DNA from: Spirodela intermedia
Lineage: Eukaryota; Streptophyta; Magnoliopsida; Alismatales; Araceae
Length of the DNA: 64,000 nt
Reading direction: 5' to 3'
Assembly (NCBI GenBank): GCA_902729315.2
Contig: LR746265.1
Coordinates: 751,501-815,500, forward strand
Position numbers and translations under genes: made by a program. Below the pieces are notes generated by a model, which worked only from the letters and a program-made list of their open reading frames with translations, was not told the DNA's origin and ran no database searches. Shown here one piece after another: positions 50,601-64,000 of the stretch (position 1 is its first letter; the number at the start of each line of letters is the position of its first letter).

Positions 50601-53600
50601 ATATTGTGCAATTCTACTTGTTCTTGATATTCATTATTATCCTTATATCTCAATTAATTTTTTTCTTTGTTTAACCAAATATCATTGCAGCATACTTGAT
50701 AAATTTTTCTGATGCTATCTGGCCTCATTTTTATGAATTGCCTCTTACACTACTAGTTCCATAATTGTTTGATCTTTCTCTTTATTATCCCTAGAATTCT
50801 TTATTTGAATGAAGCTCTAATATTGAAAAGAGTGCCAGCTGATGCCAACTTCATATTCCCTTCTCAATGTACCTGTAATGCGAATGAGCATGTGTAAGAA
50901 ATGAAATTGACTACTCTCTGTGAGGTGCGATTTGTTAACTATTGATCCGAGGGCATCATGCTCATTGGTCTTTTCATAGTCTTCTAGTTGAAGGATGTAG
51001 CAAGGTCAATGTTTGTCCCCCTAAATTTCTTGTAGCAACTTTCGCTAATGAGAAGATCAAGGACGGTAATTTGAATGAATTTGTACGTAGATACATTAAT
51101 TGAATGTAAGCGTCGGATAAAAGCAACTAGGATGAAGAGTGTTAGATCTTTAAGCTCCATATGATCCTTGCTCACCTTTCTGTTAATTGGGGACACTCAA
51201 AGCGCAGAACTTGCATCTTCTGTCCTTCCCAACCGCCAATAGTAACAAGTCGGGAGTCTTCATATCCACACCCATTGTTTCTCTCATCTGCGCCCACCCT
51301 CCTGACTACCCTCCCGCACAGTAAAACTCTCATTCCTTCTCTTTTTTTACTCCCATTCAGACCTACACATCTTGTTATTTTTTTTGCATCTGTCGTGTTT
51401 ACAAGATTAGTATATTGTCCTGGTTGTTTTTTTCTTAGCTTGGTTAAAACTTTTTAGAAGTTGGGCACATTTGACTGATTTTGTCATTAACTTCGATAGA
51501 AATTAGGATGTCAAGTTTATGGTCTGCCAAAAATCTTGTCTTTCATTAACGATCTTCGCTAAATTATAGCAGGGCTTGATTAATTGCCTTAGACGCACAT
51601 CTTCCAATTATTACTATTATTTTTAATCTCTTGTTGACTGGTGATGCCTTTGTGATAGGTAAAATTAATTGATCCTTTGCTTCATTCGCCAATTATATGT
51701 GATGCTGCATTTGAGACTATGTTGAAGCTTGTGAGGTGCTTGGCTCCTCCTCTTGGTGATTGGGCCCCAGAGATTGCTGCTGCTCTACGCATAATTTCAA
51801 CACAAGATGGACATGTAGCATGGGATTCAATTTCTATGCCCAGACTCGGTGAAAGTGACTTGAAACCATCTCTCTTTGAGAAAATAATCGCTGGTTTATT
51901 GACCTCGTGTAGAAGTGGTCCTCTTCCAGCTGATTCCTTTACAGTCATATTTCCGGTAATATATCTATTTATGAACTCATTCTGACGTACTGCCATTTTC
52001 TGCGAGTAAGTTTCTTAACATTATTGCTATGTTTTTGCTGTCAGATCCTGGAGAAGATTCTTTTGTCTTCCAAAAAGACCAGCCTTCATGACAACGTGCT
52101 TCGAATTCTTTCTTTACACCTGGATCCCATATTGCCTCTTCCCAGGCTGAAGATGCTATCAGTTATGTCTTGATTCCTCTCACTTTCTTGGGTTCCTTCT
52201 CTTGAAAAAGTGATAACGTTGCCTGTTTTGGCTTACAGGCGCTTTACCACGTTCTGAGTGTTGTCCCAGCATACCAAGCGAAGGTCGGACCAATGTTAAA
52301 TGAACTCTGTTTAGGTTTGCAATCGAATGGTTTAGGACAGGTAAAGCTTTCAATTATGCTTCTGTTAAAGAGACCCAGATTTCTGGCTGTGACCTAAGTT
52401 TCAAGTAAAAGCCGTTTCCTAAATTTTAATCACAGGCTCTACAAGGGGTTTATGCAAAAGATGTGCACGTCAGACTTGCCTGCTTAAGTGCTGTGAAGTG
52501 CATTCCCTGTGTTTCTGGCCGTTCCCTCGTGCAGAATATTGACGTTGCAACAGGCATTTGGATTTCTCTGCACGACCCTGAAAAGGTATGTTATCCCTCA
52601 GGTTGATTCATTTCTTGATAATTGCGTTATCCAAATGCGTTTCTTTTATCAACTATAGAATTACCTTCTACAGAGAAAGGTTTTTTCTCCTTTTAAACAG
52701 TTTTAATTTATTTTTTTGAATTTCTTTCTTCGGAAAATTTATGTTCTTAGACCTATTAGTGGGCATTGTAGTCTCATTTGGATTTGAACATCTCCAGTGA
52801 ATATAGTCGATATAATATTTTTATTTTATTTATCACGAGCATTATATATTTTTATTAATACCTGTTTTTTATTTCTTAGAGTATGTTTATTATGTCAATA
52901 TTTTTTATTATGGTATTCTCAGTGTCTCGTGATTTGTGAGAGATCCAATTAGTTGATTCACTGTAAGTTTTGGTCGTCATTATACTTAATAGGATGTTTT
53001 AGGGTTTTATGTGGCTAGAGATAAAACCGTAAATTATAATTTATTGAGTATTCAAATGTCTTCTGGCAAGATCATGATTATTTGTACCTATTACTGCATT
53101 TGAAAAACTTTTTATCTTTCATGTTTTTTGAACGGTTCATGGCTTAAATATTTTTTTGTGATTATCTAAGGTTTTGAAGTAATATGATATTACATGAAAT
53201 GTTTTTCAAATTTTATTATATCCCATGTATTGAAAACTTTTAAATGTGTTTTTTTATCATATTTGTAAATTTTGAATTTTTGAGTACCTCTGGTACAGTT
53301 GTACGAATGAAGAGGGCCCCTAAAATTTTGTTATGGTGTTTCTATGATTGTCATCCTGGTGTAACCTGGGATCAACTTACGAGTGTATAGCGCTAACTGT
53401 GTAGCATCTTGGTGACTAGTTACCTCTAAGGTTTTTGTTTTAGAATTTACGGAACCTCTGATGTTTTAACCATTCCGATTTGCGACTCTTCTGACTGAAT
53501 TTATTCTAGGTTAGTCGTTCCCACGTAGGTATTGTGTCATGTATAGAATCACATTTTAATACAAATTCGTACTTGGATATTCCCTCTCTGTTTTAGTTCG

Positions 53601-56600
53601 TGTTCAAGGACTTGCCATTAAATTGTGCGTCCCTGGAGAGGTGGCATTAACATGGCAGACTATGTTGCTCTGTAGAATTTTGAAAAGATGTGTTGTGTAA
53701 TCCATATGGCAGAAAGCTTGGGGAACGAAACCCTACTGGTTGGGGAAACTGCTCGAAGGCATAACTCTGCATAGGAGCAATAAGGTTTGTATTGACGACA
53801 AAAAAGCATCCATGACTCGTGTGCGTGGAGACTTTTTATGTAAACACAAGCCTTTGCCAAATGACCAAACGACCTCATATAAGATTACCTATTCGAGGCA
53901 ATTTGGAAAGAAGAAAGTAATTAGGGACTATCCTTCGTCGCATGCGGTTAACCATCTGTAGCCCACGTCTATAATTTATCAAGAGACTGAGCTGTACAAT
54001 CTCTTGTATCACAGACTTAATTGTCTCTTTTGTGGACGTGAGGGGCGCGCTTAAGAGAAGGGCGTGAGGCCAAATATTGAAAGTTAAATAGCCTGAACAG
54101 ATATCCCGTGTGCACCCAGCTGGATTGTTTGAAAGAAAGAGCAATAACCCCGCACGGCAGCCACTCCTGCAGTGGTCATAGTTTACGGATGAACCTCAGT
54201 ATGCTTCGCTGCCCCAACGCTGGTTCTTTATTGAAACCCACCCTGATAATAATAACAAAAAATGATGAACTGGGGTAAGAGTTGACACTTGTTTGCGCAA
54301 GCTATCTACTATAATAGCTGTTTTTGACACAAAAAGTTATAATCATTAATTATTATCGAGCTTTTTTATGTGTCCCTCTACTCAGACATAATGTTTAATG
54401 GCGTCTATCTCTTACTTCATAGTTATAATGACTGTGTGGGGTGAGCGATTCTGTACAAGACCTTCCAGAACTCTCAATCAAAGTACTGAATACTTTCTGC
54501 GTTCTGTTACAAAAGCCTTTTTCCTTTGTTAAAGTGATAATGAAAGGGGAGTGAGGCAAGTTGATGAATTGGACGTGATAATTTCAAGGAAAACAGCACT
54601 CATAGTGAATAGTGTTATCATTGGATTGGACTAGCCAAGAAGTGCGCCGTTGTCTGGACTGTTTTTTTCACACTTAGTTCACATAATTAGGTACAACAGC
54701 GAAAAATGGCCTGAACTGGGCTTGAAGAGATCTAGCCACACAAGTTTTTCTCTGCCACCAGGCAGGATCAGCCCACCCATCCTGCAGTGGGAGCCCCAAC
54801 AAGTATCCGGATCTCCTTGCAGAATTTTTCTTGCGATCTAAAGTTCATTTGTGTGCATTTTTTTAATATTTTCAGGTTGTTGCTGAAGCAGCAGAAGACA
54901 TATGGGATCGTTATGGCTTTGATTTTGGAACTGACTATTCTGGTCTTTATGTTGCACTTTCTCATGCCAATTACAATGTACGCTTGGCTGCTGCAGAAGC
55001 ATTGGCTGCAGCTTTGGACGAGAACCCTAATACTCTACAAGTTAATATCTCCTTTGTTGAAACAGTTTCGTATTCCTTATTTGTCTAGCTATTCTGCATT
55101 TTCTAACCAGCTGCTAGTTCTCCAGGAAACTCTTTCGACTTTGTTTTCTATGTACATTCAATATGTTGCCAGTGGGACAGATATAGCAGACGCTGGCTGG
55201 TTAGGAAGGCAGGGGATTGCCATGGCGTTACATTCTGCTGCTGATGTTTTAAGAACGAAAGATCTTCCTGTTGTCATAACGTTTTTAATTTCACGTGCAT
55301 TGGTAAGAATTCCAATTTTCGTAAACAGATGGTTTTTTAATTTAACGATTTAATTTCGGATAAAAAGAATTTGTCTTTCATACTACTTTGCTAATGCACT
55401 CTTGAATATTGTCCTTGACTTAGTTTTAATGTTTATGGAGACAATCGCTATAGTTGATCATGTAGAAAGATGAAATGTGGCTGTTGACTCATTTTTAACC
55501 TTTAAACCATGTTCTTGGAACACTTCTATAAAATTGTGAGATCATCATTGAGATCTTACTGGATTCTTGCTACTAAATAATCACAAAGTTAATATAAATC
55601 GGTGACTGAAATTCATGCAAATTTGCCTATGCTCTTCTCTAGCTATTGGCTAGAACTGTTGTTTTTTAGACTTTTTCCTTCAGTGTGGTTTTTTGAATAG
55701 AAAGACAGCAGCTTACAACTTAGTGCATCATTTTATAGGCGGATCCTAATATCGACGTCCGTGGAAGGATGATCAACGCTGGTATCGTGATTATTGATAG
55801 ACATGGGAAAGAAAATGTTTCACTGTTGTTTCCTATTTTTGAGAACTATCTGAATAAAAAGGTATGACCTTTCGATCAGTCTTCTCTTTTCCTTGGTGAC
55901 GTAAAAGCTAAGCCAGTGTCTCCATTCATCAATGAGAAATAGCATTGGGGCAGGCGTCCTATTCTTCTCCTGACTGTATTGATCATTTATCTCATTCATA
56001 GATATTAAGTGAAGATTTTTGGAGTTCTATCATTTGAGCTTGTATGTACTATGCTATCTTCATTCAATAGAATTTTAAATATATTTGAAAAAGGTAGTCT
56101 CTAAGCACCTCGCCTTTCTGTCTAGATTAAAAGTGGTGGAACATTGTTTTGATTACCGTCAACCACTTCATTTCATCTGAAATTGATTTCTTTGGTGAAT
56201 GACAGGCTTCTAATGAAGAAAAATATGACTTGATACGGGAAGGCGTTGTTATATTCACTGGAGCTCTGGCCAAACACTTGGCAAAGGTATGTGTGAAATT
56301 TTCTCCTGTGCATCTTTGCCATCATCTGTCGCTAAGATTTTATTTCGCTTTTTCTTTTTCTTTTTTTTAATTTTTCTAAGCTTTTTGGGTAGGATGATGC
56401 CAAAGTCCATGATGTTGTGGAGAAGTTATTGGATGTCTTAAATACTCCATCTGAGGCTGTACAGAGGGCTGTTTCAGACTGTCTCTCTCCGTTGATGGTT
56501 GCAGAGCAGGTATGGTGTTCTCATCAAGTATTGTTCTTTCAATGGTTTTGAAAGGATGCTATTTAAGTTATGGTTGCGTTGTCACATTAAAAATTTCTGC

Positions 56601-59600
56601 TAGTCAGTATTTAACCAAAAAAGTGAATTTCTGCTGCTCTGTGGTTTTCTTTTGTTTTTGTGTCTTTGACATGTGCTGAATGGTGATAAGAAAGAGGACC
56701 TTTGTGTATATTTGAGAGGTAAGTCAACGTACAATACTCTGTAAAGGTGTTAGTCATGCCGGATGAATGCCATGTTTGATATGGGAGTTAGCATGCTTGT
56801 GACTGAATTTATGAGAAATCAGAAAATGTCAACTTAAATGAAGTCACGGCAGGATTATGGTCATAGTTAGCATCACTAGACAGGTGCTTTGCTTTCAAAA
56901 CCAGAATTAGATCATAAGTATGGAAATTTCCTCTTACTAGTGTAATTGTTTATGTTGTGCAAAGGGTAGACTAGAGTAGTGAATAAGGAGGTAGGACTGG
57001 TGGGAATTTGGAGACAAGTATAACTAGCAATGAAAGATGTTTGATAGCAAATTATGAAAGGTCCAGAAAGGAGTGACTATGATATACCTTGATCGTATGG
57101 GTGGAAGCTTTCGGCTTACGATATTGGAGCAAACAGCCAACCGACTATGTTCCTCTCTGAAGTTGTAAAGACCCCAAATATCATAGAGGATGATAGGGAT
57201 CAAACAAGGACGAACCAACTGTCAGCTTCATACTTTTCGACCCCTTAGAGAGAGAGCTATTAGCAAAATTTTCATTCAAAATATATTATTTTTGGGCATG
57301 AAGTTTAGCCTCCTATTTAAAGGAGCAACATGAGGCTTTTGAAGGGGCGTTCTTAACTCCCAATTCTAATGGGTTTGTGTTTCAGCCATAAATGCTCCTA
57401 AAAAGTAGTGAAACGGTTGGGATAGTCTAAGCTCTTTGATAAACCTTAGGTACTTCTAGAAACGGCCATAATAGTGAAAGATAAACTTGGGCCTAAGGAC
57501 CGACGAAAATCAGACAAAATAAATCCTTATTACATTATTCGCCAGGACTGGACTCCTTCGAGTGTAGCCAGGACTTGACGTTATCAATTTTTATGCTTCA
57601 TCCTTATGGTGCATGTACTGACTTGAAAGTTGTTCTATAGTGAGATGTTATTGGAACTCTCATAGGTTTATACTCGAGGCCACATTTTTTTATTTTGATA
57701 TATCTTTGGTGCATTCTTCTGTAGAATAAACAAGTTATTTTTTTCTCAGGGTAGATTTACATTGTGTTTTTGGCAGCATGGAATCGGATTATTTTGAAGT
57801 CTAGTTCTTGTATGATGATATTCCTTCAATCTTTGGCCTTGGATTGGATTACTCTAAATGGGTGTCAAATGCGCTAATATATCTCACGCGAACTGATGTC
57901 CGCCTAATCATTGGCCAATACGAAATCGATATTGATTCCAACACTTATTATCTTCATTATCTTTTATTCTAGATTCTTATGGTGTCAAAGGTTGAGACGT
58001 CGTGAAAAATCCTGGTTCAACTATTTAATTGATAATAACCCACGAGAGGAAGAAAATAGAGGGTGTTGGGACCGACAAGAGTAGGCCCTATAGCTTGTGA
58101 TGGCATCCATCCTTGTCCGTGCTCCAGATGCTACTTCAATGGCTAAAAGACTGCCGGAATGCGGCTCTATGCACGTCTTGTGGGGTAGAGGATGTATAAT
58201 GGATCACTCAAAATGTATAGTTGGGTAAAGGAAGGTGAACCCCGCCTAAGCTCCAATCCCGGAAGCCCTTTAGCCGAGCTCTCCTGGGGTATAGGTAGAG
58301 ATCCATTGGATTCCAAGGGCAACATAATTATACAAGTGGTGAGAACGTTGTTCTGCTGATTCTCCTCCTCATTTGAGGTGGCTACTTGTGGAATCAATAG
58401 TAGATCATATCTCCTTATATGATTCCCCAATGGCAGGTGGAGGGGACAGTGCATTTGATAGTGTCCTATCATTTGGGGAGGGGACAGAGCATGTGCTTTC
58501 GCCTTCTACTTTGAAGATGGCTTCTGTTAACGCTTTGGGGATTGTTGATGGGGCGCTTATTCATAGGCTTTCAGTTCTTGGACCCCTTCCATTGGCTGGC
58601 GGTGGTTTGGATGTCACGAGGAGATTCTTTAATGGGCATCATAATTGTCTTCCTAGGGGATTATTTCTAAGGTGAAAGTGGGACACACTCAGAGTAAGAG
58701 CTCTCCAAGCAGTCCACAGAACCATCACGTGTCGTAGGTGGACGTGGCTGTTCTGTAGAATGTAAAGAGCCTAACTGGATGAGATTAAGATGATCTAACC
58801 TAATGACCCATGGGTCAAGGTCAGGATGAATGTCTGAATCAGGATAACAATCGTGGAGTACTCTACAACTCATATTAATATTATCAAATGGATCAGAGGA
58901 CCTATGGTTAGAGCTGGGCGATTTAGGTTAGCTATTTCCCGGAAAAACTTTTGTTGCACTCTAGGCATATTACATGTGCCTCACACACCTTAATTTGATT
59001 TGGACAGGTGGTGTCTGATCTGGACAAATTATAGGGATTTTGGGGGAGGAGGTGGCTTGGAGTCCCAAGAAGAAGATAAACAGTCGTGAAGAGGTTGTCT
59101 CTCAGACGTCAGATCCAGCAGAAAAAATCCCAAACAATGTGCTTGCTGTAGCCTGATGACTCTGTAGTGGCCCAGTATCTGGGGAAGGCATGATTCCAGG
59201 TTCCTCTAGCCTGATGCATTTTCGGCTATAACTAACCGAGATTGAAGGGCTGAAGGTGAATTCACTCTACCACCACCTAGTAGGAAATTCACCAGTTACT
59301 CTCACCCAATCGTGGAGATTTGTGACGAGAAATGGATTCTGATTTTCCCCAGGCTGAGGGTGTAAGACTTATGATTAATTGTTGTTTATTGCTAGGTCTG
59401 TTCCTTTGGCGTCGGGCCACGGAACATGATATCAGAGAAGTCATGTACGATTTTTTTTGTTAATTGACGCTTTGGTCTTTTTTGTTGGTGCATAGTTTTA
59501 GTTTAGCAACGGTGGAGCCCATCCTTAAGTGAGGTATCTGTGCATAGTTTTTGTCTAGGAATTTGTGGGATCATTTCTTAGATGAGATACTGTGCATCTT

Positions 59601-62600
59601 TTGTCCAGTAGTCTGTCCAGTAGTCATGTAGTTCATGCCGATGACATTGAGAATGTTTCATAGTTTGTTTATCATTACTGCATTCCATTGGTTGCTGATT
59701 ATTTGTTTCTGCCATTATGTCCATTATCATTATAACATGCTCAAGGCTAGTTTCATTTTATTCCCTGGTATATCAGCAATTCCTTGTGCTTACTGTAATG
59801 TTTAGGTCTTTGAGAAGCTGTTCATACGTGTTTTTTCCACGTGAATCAGATGGTCTTTCCCAGTTTGTCGTGAAGATGTGTGCATTTGAGAACTAATGTA
59901 ATCACCTTTCTTACAATGAAGCAGGGTAATGGCAAAGAAATTGTTTCCCGCCTATTAAACAGGCTAATGAAAAGCGACAAGTACGGTGAGAGGCGTGGTG
60001 CAGCATTTGGACTTGCAGGGGTTATCAAGGGCTTTGGAATTCGTTGCCTTAAGACGTATGGGATTATGACTGTTCTTCAAGAAGGTTTGGAGGACAGGTA
60101 TATCGTTTCTATTATCTAAAATGTTACGTTTTACTTTAAGCTTTGACATTTTCATTGTTGTGACACTATGGATCAAGTATCTTACTGGGAATGTAGTTAT
60201 GAGACGATAATATTCATTGAAGATTTCTTATATTGGAATAATCTTGTATTTTTTATAGGAGTTCTGCTAAATCACGTGAAGGAGCTCTACTAGGTTTTGA
60301 GTGCCTTTGCGAGAAGCTTGGAAGATTGTTTGAACCGTATGTATTAATATGTTCTTATTAATCTCTCCTTAATGCCTCCTGATTGCCTTTGCTTTTTCTC
60401 CATGCATTCCAGGTATGTTATTCAATATTTGCCTTTGCTGTTGGTATCTTTCTCCGACCAAGTTGCGGCTGTGCGTGAAGCTGCTGAATGTGCTGCTCGT
60501 GCAATTATGTCGCAGCTTAGTGGACATGGAGTGAAGCTCATTCTTCCTTCTCTTCTGAAGGTTTTTGTTTCGACAACTTATTCATCTTTATATATAACTC
60601 TATTTTGTTTCAATTGCTCGGCCATTATTGCATTTTATTTTTTGTTAATATCCGATGCACGTGTCATTTTGGTTATTTGAATGTCATAACATCCATTTGC
60701 TTTCTTGAAGATTTCATTACCACTTTTTTGCCCCTCAGATTCATCTATTCTCATTAAAGTTGGCTTTGAGCATTGTTGCACAATCTCTCTGTCTCTGTCT
60801 CTCATACATACACGCACACATTAGTTTCTTAGTGGCAACACAGTTGGGTAAGACAAGGTATATTTCTAAATAATCTTTGCTGGTATCTTAGTGGATAAAA
60901 TCTATTTTCTAGACTCCAATCAATCTTTCGAAGTACGCCCTTATCTGAATTTTATTTGGGAATATCTTGCATTTTTTTCCTTATTCATCAGAAAAGTCAG
61001 TTTGAAATCAATATTATCAAATTATGTTTTCAAGAACGTTCATGGAATATAAGTCGATGGATAAGGTGAAACGTCACCAGTTATTTTTTCAAATGCTTTT
61101 GTCTCTCCGTTGCACTAATAGTGAATGCATAAACAATTATGAGTGATTTTATCCGATTGGTTTATGCTTTGATATCATATTGTAGATGGCTTATATAAGT
61201 GGCCTCAGACAAACACGAGGTTTTAATCCCGAGGACTAAAAGCTAGATTCGAACATATCGTTGGTAGGTGGCTGACTTTTCTTGTCGATTCATGTTTGCT
61301 GTTGGATCGAGTAGTGCGAAATGAAACAGACTAGATTGTCTGTTGCATTGTCATCTCCTTTTCCAGTATGTTGATACTATGATTCCGTATTGTTGCAAAC
61401 TGCTAAAAATCGAAGCCCCATTGGGTTCAATCAGTCCATCTCGCCTTAGTGGTATGAGAGACTGATAGAGAACCAGTCCCTTGCTTTTCGTAGATTAATG
61501 GTCTTCAAACTTTTTCACTATGTCCTTCGTCTTGTAAGAGGTGAGACTGTTGAATAAGAGAAGAAAGATTTGGAAAAATATGGACAGAAGAAGAGGATAT
61601 GCTGCCTACCATAGGTTTATTCAAGGAAAGAAGATACGAAAATAGGTCGATTTGGTATCAACCCTCAATTCGAATCAGCAAAAAATGATATAAAAGTGCA
61701 GAACCAGACCTAGGTCATCCCCAACCTGCCGCCATTATCGTGCCAGTTGTGTCTGTTAGTTTTTCTTCTCCTCCCGCACGAACCTCCTAATAACATGTGC
61801 AATGTATTGTTTCAAAGTTGTTATCTTTTACCCCCAAAATAGTCCTTTCCCTTATATCGGGTGATTTGGCTGATCGGATCATTATATAGAGCAGGGCAAA
61901 GATTTGATCCAATTTGGTGCACTATGCACTAGGTTGGTCGACATCGTTAATCCTGTGTGGATGAAGACCCAGATGTTTCATAACTAGGTATAGATTGCAT
62001 CGATTTGTTAAGTTGCCAAACCCTGATCTTGATATATATTGTTCCTAGTCTTGGAATGTAATTCCTCGCTCCTTATTATGCTGCGGTACTATAGGACTAT
62101 TAAATAACGAAAATACGCTCTTGATACATCATGTTTTTAAAGATCAATAGGAAAGAAACCAATTTTAATTCGTCCATACATCATGAAGATTGTTTAAATA
62201 TTTGAAATTTTTCATTGAAACCATCATGCCTGTGAGTGGCATGGCTTACTGCATCGACCTGACTAGCCTTTTCTAAAATTTCACTGTACTAAGGTTAACT
62301 AATTGTTTTAAGTGTCAAGGATCCATGTTCATTTAATGGTAACTTTTGTTCGAGTAACAAATTGTTGAGTCTTCCCCCAATGAAATAGTTTTCTTTTACT
62401 GAAGAATGACTGGGGAGGGAAGATGACTGTAGAAGTACAAAAGCTCAAAATCTGTACCCAAATTGTTGAAGTCTCTGGTGTTAATCGCAGTCTCTTGCAG
62501 TCTGGGGGTGAGGTTCTAATCCTCTAAACTTTAGAGGCTGTGGTCTGAAAAGGGGGAAAGGTAGCGTTAGAAAGTGCCTCCTTGGAAATGCTATGGCCAT

Positions 62601-64000
62601 CTTTTAGATACGAAGAGGAAGTGTGATAAAAAATTAATGGGGCCATATAAAAATTTCTTGAATGTAGCTGCTCGAAATGGCATTGATTTATTTTTTTTCA
62701 TTTACACAGGGCCTGGAAGATAAAGCTTGGAGAACTAAGCAAAGTAGCGTGCAGCTTCTCGGTGCTATGGCTTTTTGTGCACCTCAGCAGTTGTCCCAAT
62801 GCCTTCCTAAAATTGTGCCCAAGCTTACAGAGGTTTCCAATTTATCATGGGGACCTTGCTTGTCAGATTCATTTGCCTAATAGCTTGCTTATGAAATTTT
62901 TGTGTTCCAGGTGTTGACAGATACACATCCCAAGGTTCAGTCAGCGGGACAAATGGCTCTTCAGCAGGTTTTGTCTCTCTTTTTTTTACATGTGTTCGTG
63001 TCGTATTGCGGCTGGTAATGATAATATCTATTATTCTTTACAGGTTGGAAATGTCATAAAAAATCCAGAGATAGCTGCCCTTGTCCCAACATTATTGATG
63101 GGTCTCACTGATCCCAATGAACACACTAAGCACTCACTCGATATTCTTCTTCAAGTATGAATATTTGTTAGTAATGAATGTCTATTGCCTTTTTCATTGG
63201 ATTTGTTTTTTGATGGTGCTTTCTTCTGCAGACGACTTTTATCAATTCTGTTGATGCTCCGTCATTGGCGTTATTGGTGCCAATTGTGCACAGAGGCTTG
63301 CGAGAGAGGAGTGTTGACACTAAAAAGAAAGCAGCTCAGATAACGGGAAACATGTGTTCATTAGTTACTGAACCTAAGGATATGATTCCTTACATAAGCT
63401 TGCTACTTCCAGAAGTTAAAAAGGTTTTCCTGTCTCCTCCCATTCAACCTTATATCATTTTAAACAACAGTGGTTGGCCAATAGCTTTCCTATCTAATAT
63501 TTTTTTGTCATTACTAATGACTGGGACAGGTTCTGGTGGATCCTATACCGGAAGTTCGATCAGTTGCAGCCAGGGCCATCGGCTCTCTTATAAGGGGTAT
63601 GGGAGAGGAAAATTTTCCGGATCTTGTATCGTGGTTACTAGACACTCTAAAGTCTGACAGTAGTAACGTTGAACGATCTGGAGCTGCTCAGGGTTTGAGT
63701 GAGGTGTGTTATGCATTAAGTTTTCACATTATTTCCCAGATAGGTTTATGTTAATGGCATTCTTTCTCTTTTAATCTTTGCTCATGTTTACTTTGTTGAA
63801 TCGTTGCTGCTAATTTTGTTTCTGTTTTATTTCATGTTTTTGGTTCTTTAAAAGCACTTCATCTTTTCTTCGTTAAACATACAACAATCTTTTGCTGGTG
63901 TTTGAGCTGAACATTTTGGACAATTAGGTGCAAATGACTTCTTATCATTCTCTAATTTCTTATTCAAACTTTCTGTACGGTTCGTATTTTGGTGGTCATT
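37268..64000 (+). CDS. ILA: ILITYHIA / GCN1-type HEAT-repeat translational regulator (3' end outside window)
   Basis: 35 exons with matching phases: 37268-37385, 39947-40323, 40461-40592, 40692-41073, 41178-41324, 41404-41588, 41689-41815, 41923-41996, 43131-43207, 43326-43359, 43436-43602, 44833-45016, 46206-46283, 47876-47995, 48080-48139, 49985-50110, 50183-50285, 50374-50543, 51659-51955, 52045-52161, 52239-52340, 52436-52585, 54876-55040, 55126-55302, 55739-55861, 56206-56286, 56393-56509, 59925-60097, 60259-60336, 60413-60560, 62710-62832, 62911-62967, 63044-63154, 63232-63423, 63530-63703. Together they code 1,682 of roughly 2,600 expected residues; the rest, with the GCN2-binding region, lies beyond the window. 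Family motifs include [107 protein letters not shown]. The protein is a HEAT-repeat ribosome-associated scaffold that activates GCN2; Arabidopsis ila mutants have immunity and growth defects. Some borders are uncertain: exon 14 could start at 47843, and exon 20 uses a weak GTTATG donor. Confidence 0.95.
38055..38280. repeat. Diverged direct repeat in ILA intron 1
   Basis: The block TCATATGATTTCAACGAACTCA with GCAGTTTCAGAGAAGTT (about 38058-38130) recurs about 142 bp later as CATGTGATTCAAATGAACTCA with ACAGTTTCAGAGAAGTT (about 38197-38262). The rest of this 2.56 kb intron shows nothing recognisable. Confidence 0.6.
47551..47600. repeat. (TA)n microsatellite in ILA intron 13
   Basis: An uninterrupted AT dinucleotide run of about 40 bp followed by ACATAT repeats. 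It lies between exons 13 and 14. Confidence 0.95.
52586..54875 (+). other. Large intron 22 of ILA
   Basis: 2.3 kb intron. The first kilobase is extremely T-rich. From 53.6 to 54.8 kb composition is more mixed and looks like old inserted sequence, but no terminal repeats or coding domain could be recognised. Confidence 0.6.
56510..59924 (+). mobile_element. Large ILA intron 27, possible degenerate LTR-element remnant
   Basis: This 3.4 kb intron is the longest in the gene. Between about 58.0 and 59.4 kb it is richer in GC than flanking introns. A stretch starting TGTTGGGA (58054) and ending GGAACA (59426) is followed at 59427 by TGATATCAGAGA, which matches 10 of 12 bases of the initiator-Met-tRNA primer-binding motif of plant Copia elements. 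No gag or pol domain is visible, and the open frames (for example 58373-58675 plus) have no recognised family. The call as a remnant is inference. Confidence 0.3.
60561..62709 (+). other. Large intron 30 of ILA
   Basis: 2.15 kb intron between exons 30 and 31, AT-rich. No genes, terminal repeats or clear tandem arrays were seen. Confidence 0.6.

Noticed and set aside
58373-58675. 100-codon open frame in ILA intron 27
   Set aside because: No domain recognised; best explained as part of old inserted sequence.

Overview
This window is ordinary nuclear DNA of a flowering plant. Eight protein genes were rebuilt exon by exon from conserved family motifs and GT-AG splice sites. Very GC-rich exons (QKY-like, VPS23-like, the last exon of the ALE2-like gene) sit beside AT-rich introns, and gene density is about one per 8 kb. 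Both suggest a compact-genome monocot, but the species cannot be named. No bacterial features, CRISPR arrays, rRNA or convincing tRNA genes were seen.

Layout. (1) Minus strand, 32-5286: 5' part of a chloroplast-targeted C2-domain protein whose 3' end lies beyond base 1. (2) Minus, 6094-11525: ALE2-like receptor kinase, nine exons, 747 aa. (3) Plus, 12789-13997: single-exon VPS23/ELC (TSG101) ESCRT-I subunit, 402 aa. (4) Minus, 16466-19286: neprosin-domain secreted protein, seven exons, 426 aa, with a roughly 570 bp GAA-type tract in intron 2. (5) Plus, 23467-26565: single-exon QUIRKY-like MCTP, 1032 aa, with a poly-Q linker. (6) Plus, 27041-30960: WDR26/GID7-like LisH-CTLH-WD40 protein, four exons, 533 aa. 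(7) Minus, 31276-36211: kinetochore protein MIS12, seven exons, 236 aa. (8) Plus, 37268 to beyond 64000: ILITYHIA/GCN1 HEAT-repeat protein; 35 exons and about 1,682 codons lie in the window.

The genes do not form one pathway. They cover signalling and organ shape (ALE2-like, QKY-like), endosomal sorting (VPS23), ubiquitin ligase scaffolding (WDR26), kinetochore assembly (MIS12), translation control and immunity (ILA/GCN1), secreted proteolysis (neprosin) and plastid lipid biology (C2 protein). Three pairs are divergent (ALE2/VPS23, neprosin/QKY, MIS12/ILA) and two are convergent (VPS23/neprosin, WDR26/MIS12).

No new biological system was found. The most notable observations are an HCD instead of HRD catalytic-loop motif in the ALE2-like kinase, a tandem array of about 98-bp units carrying GGCCCA motifs upstream of QKY, a long homopurine GAA tract inside the neprosin gene, several intronic minisatellite-type tandem repeats, and a possible LTR remnant in a large ILA intron.
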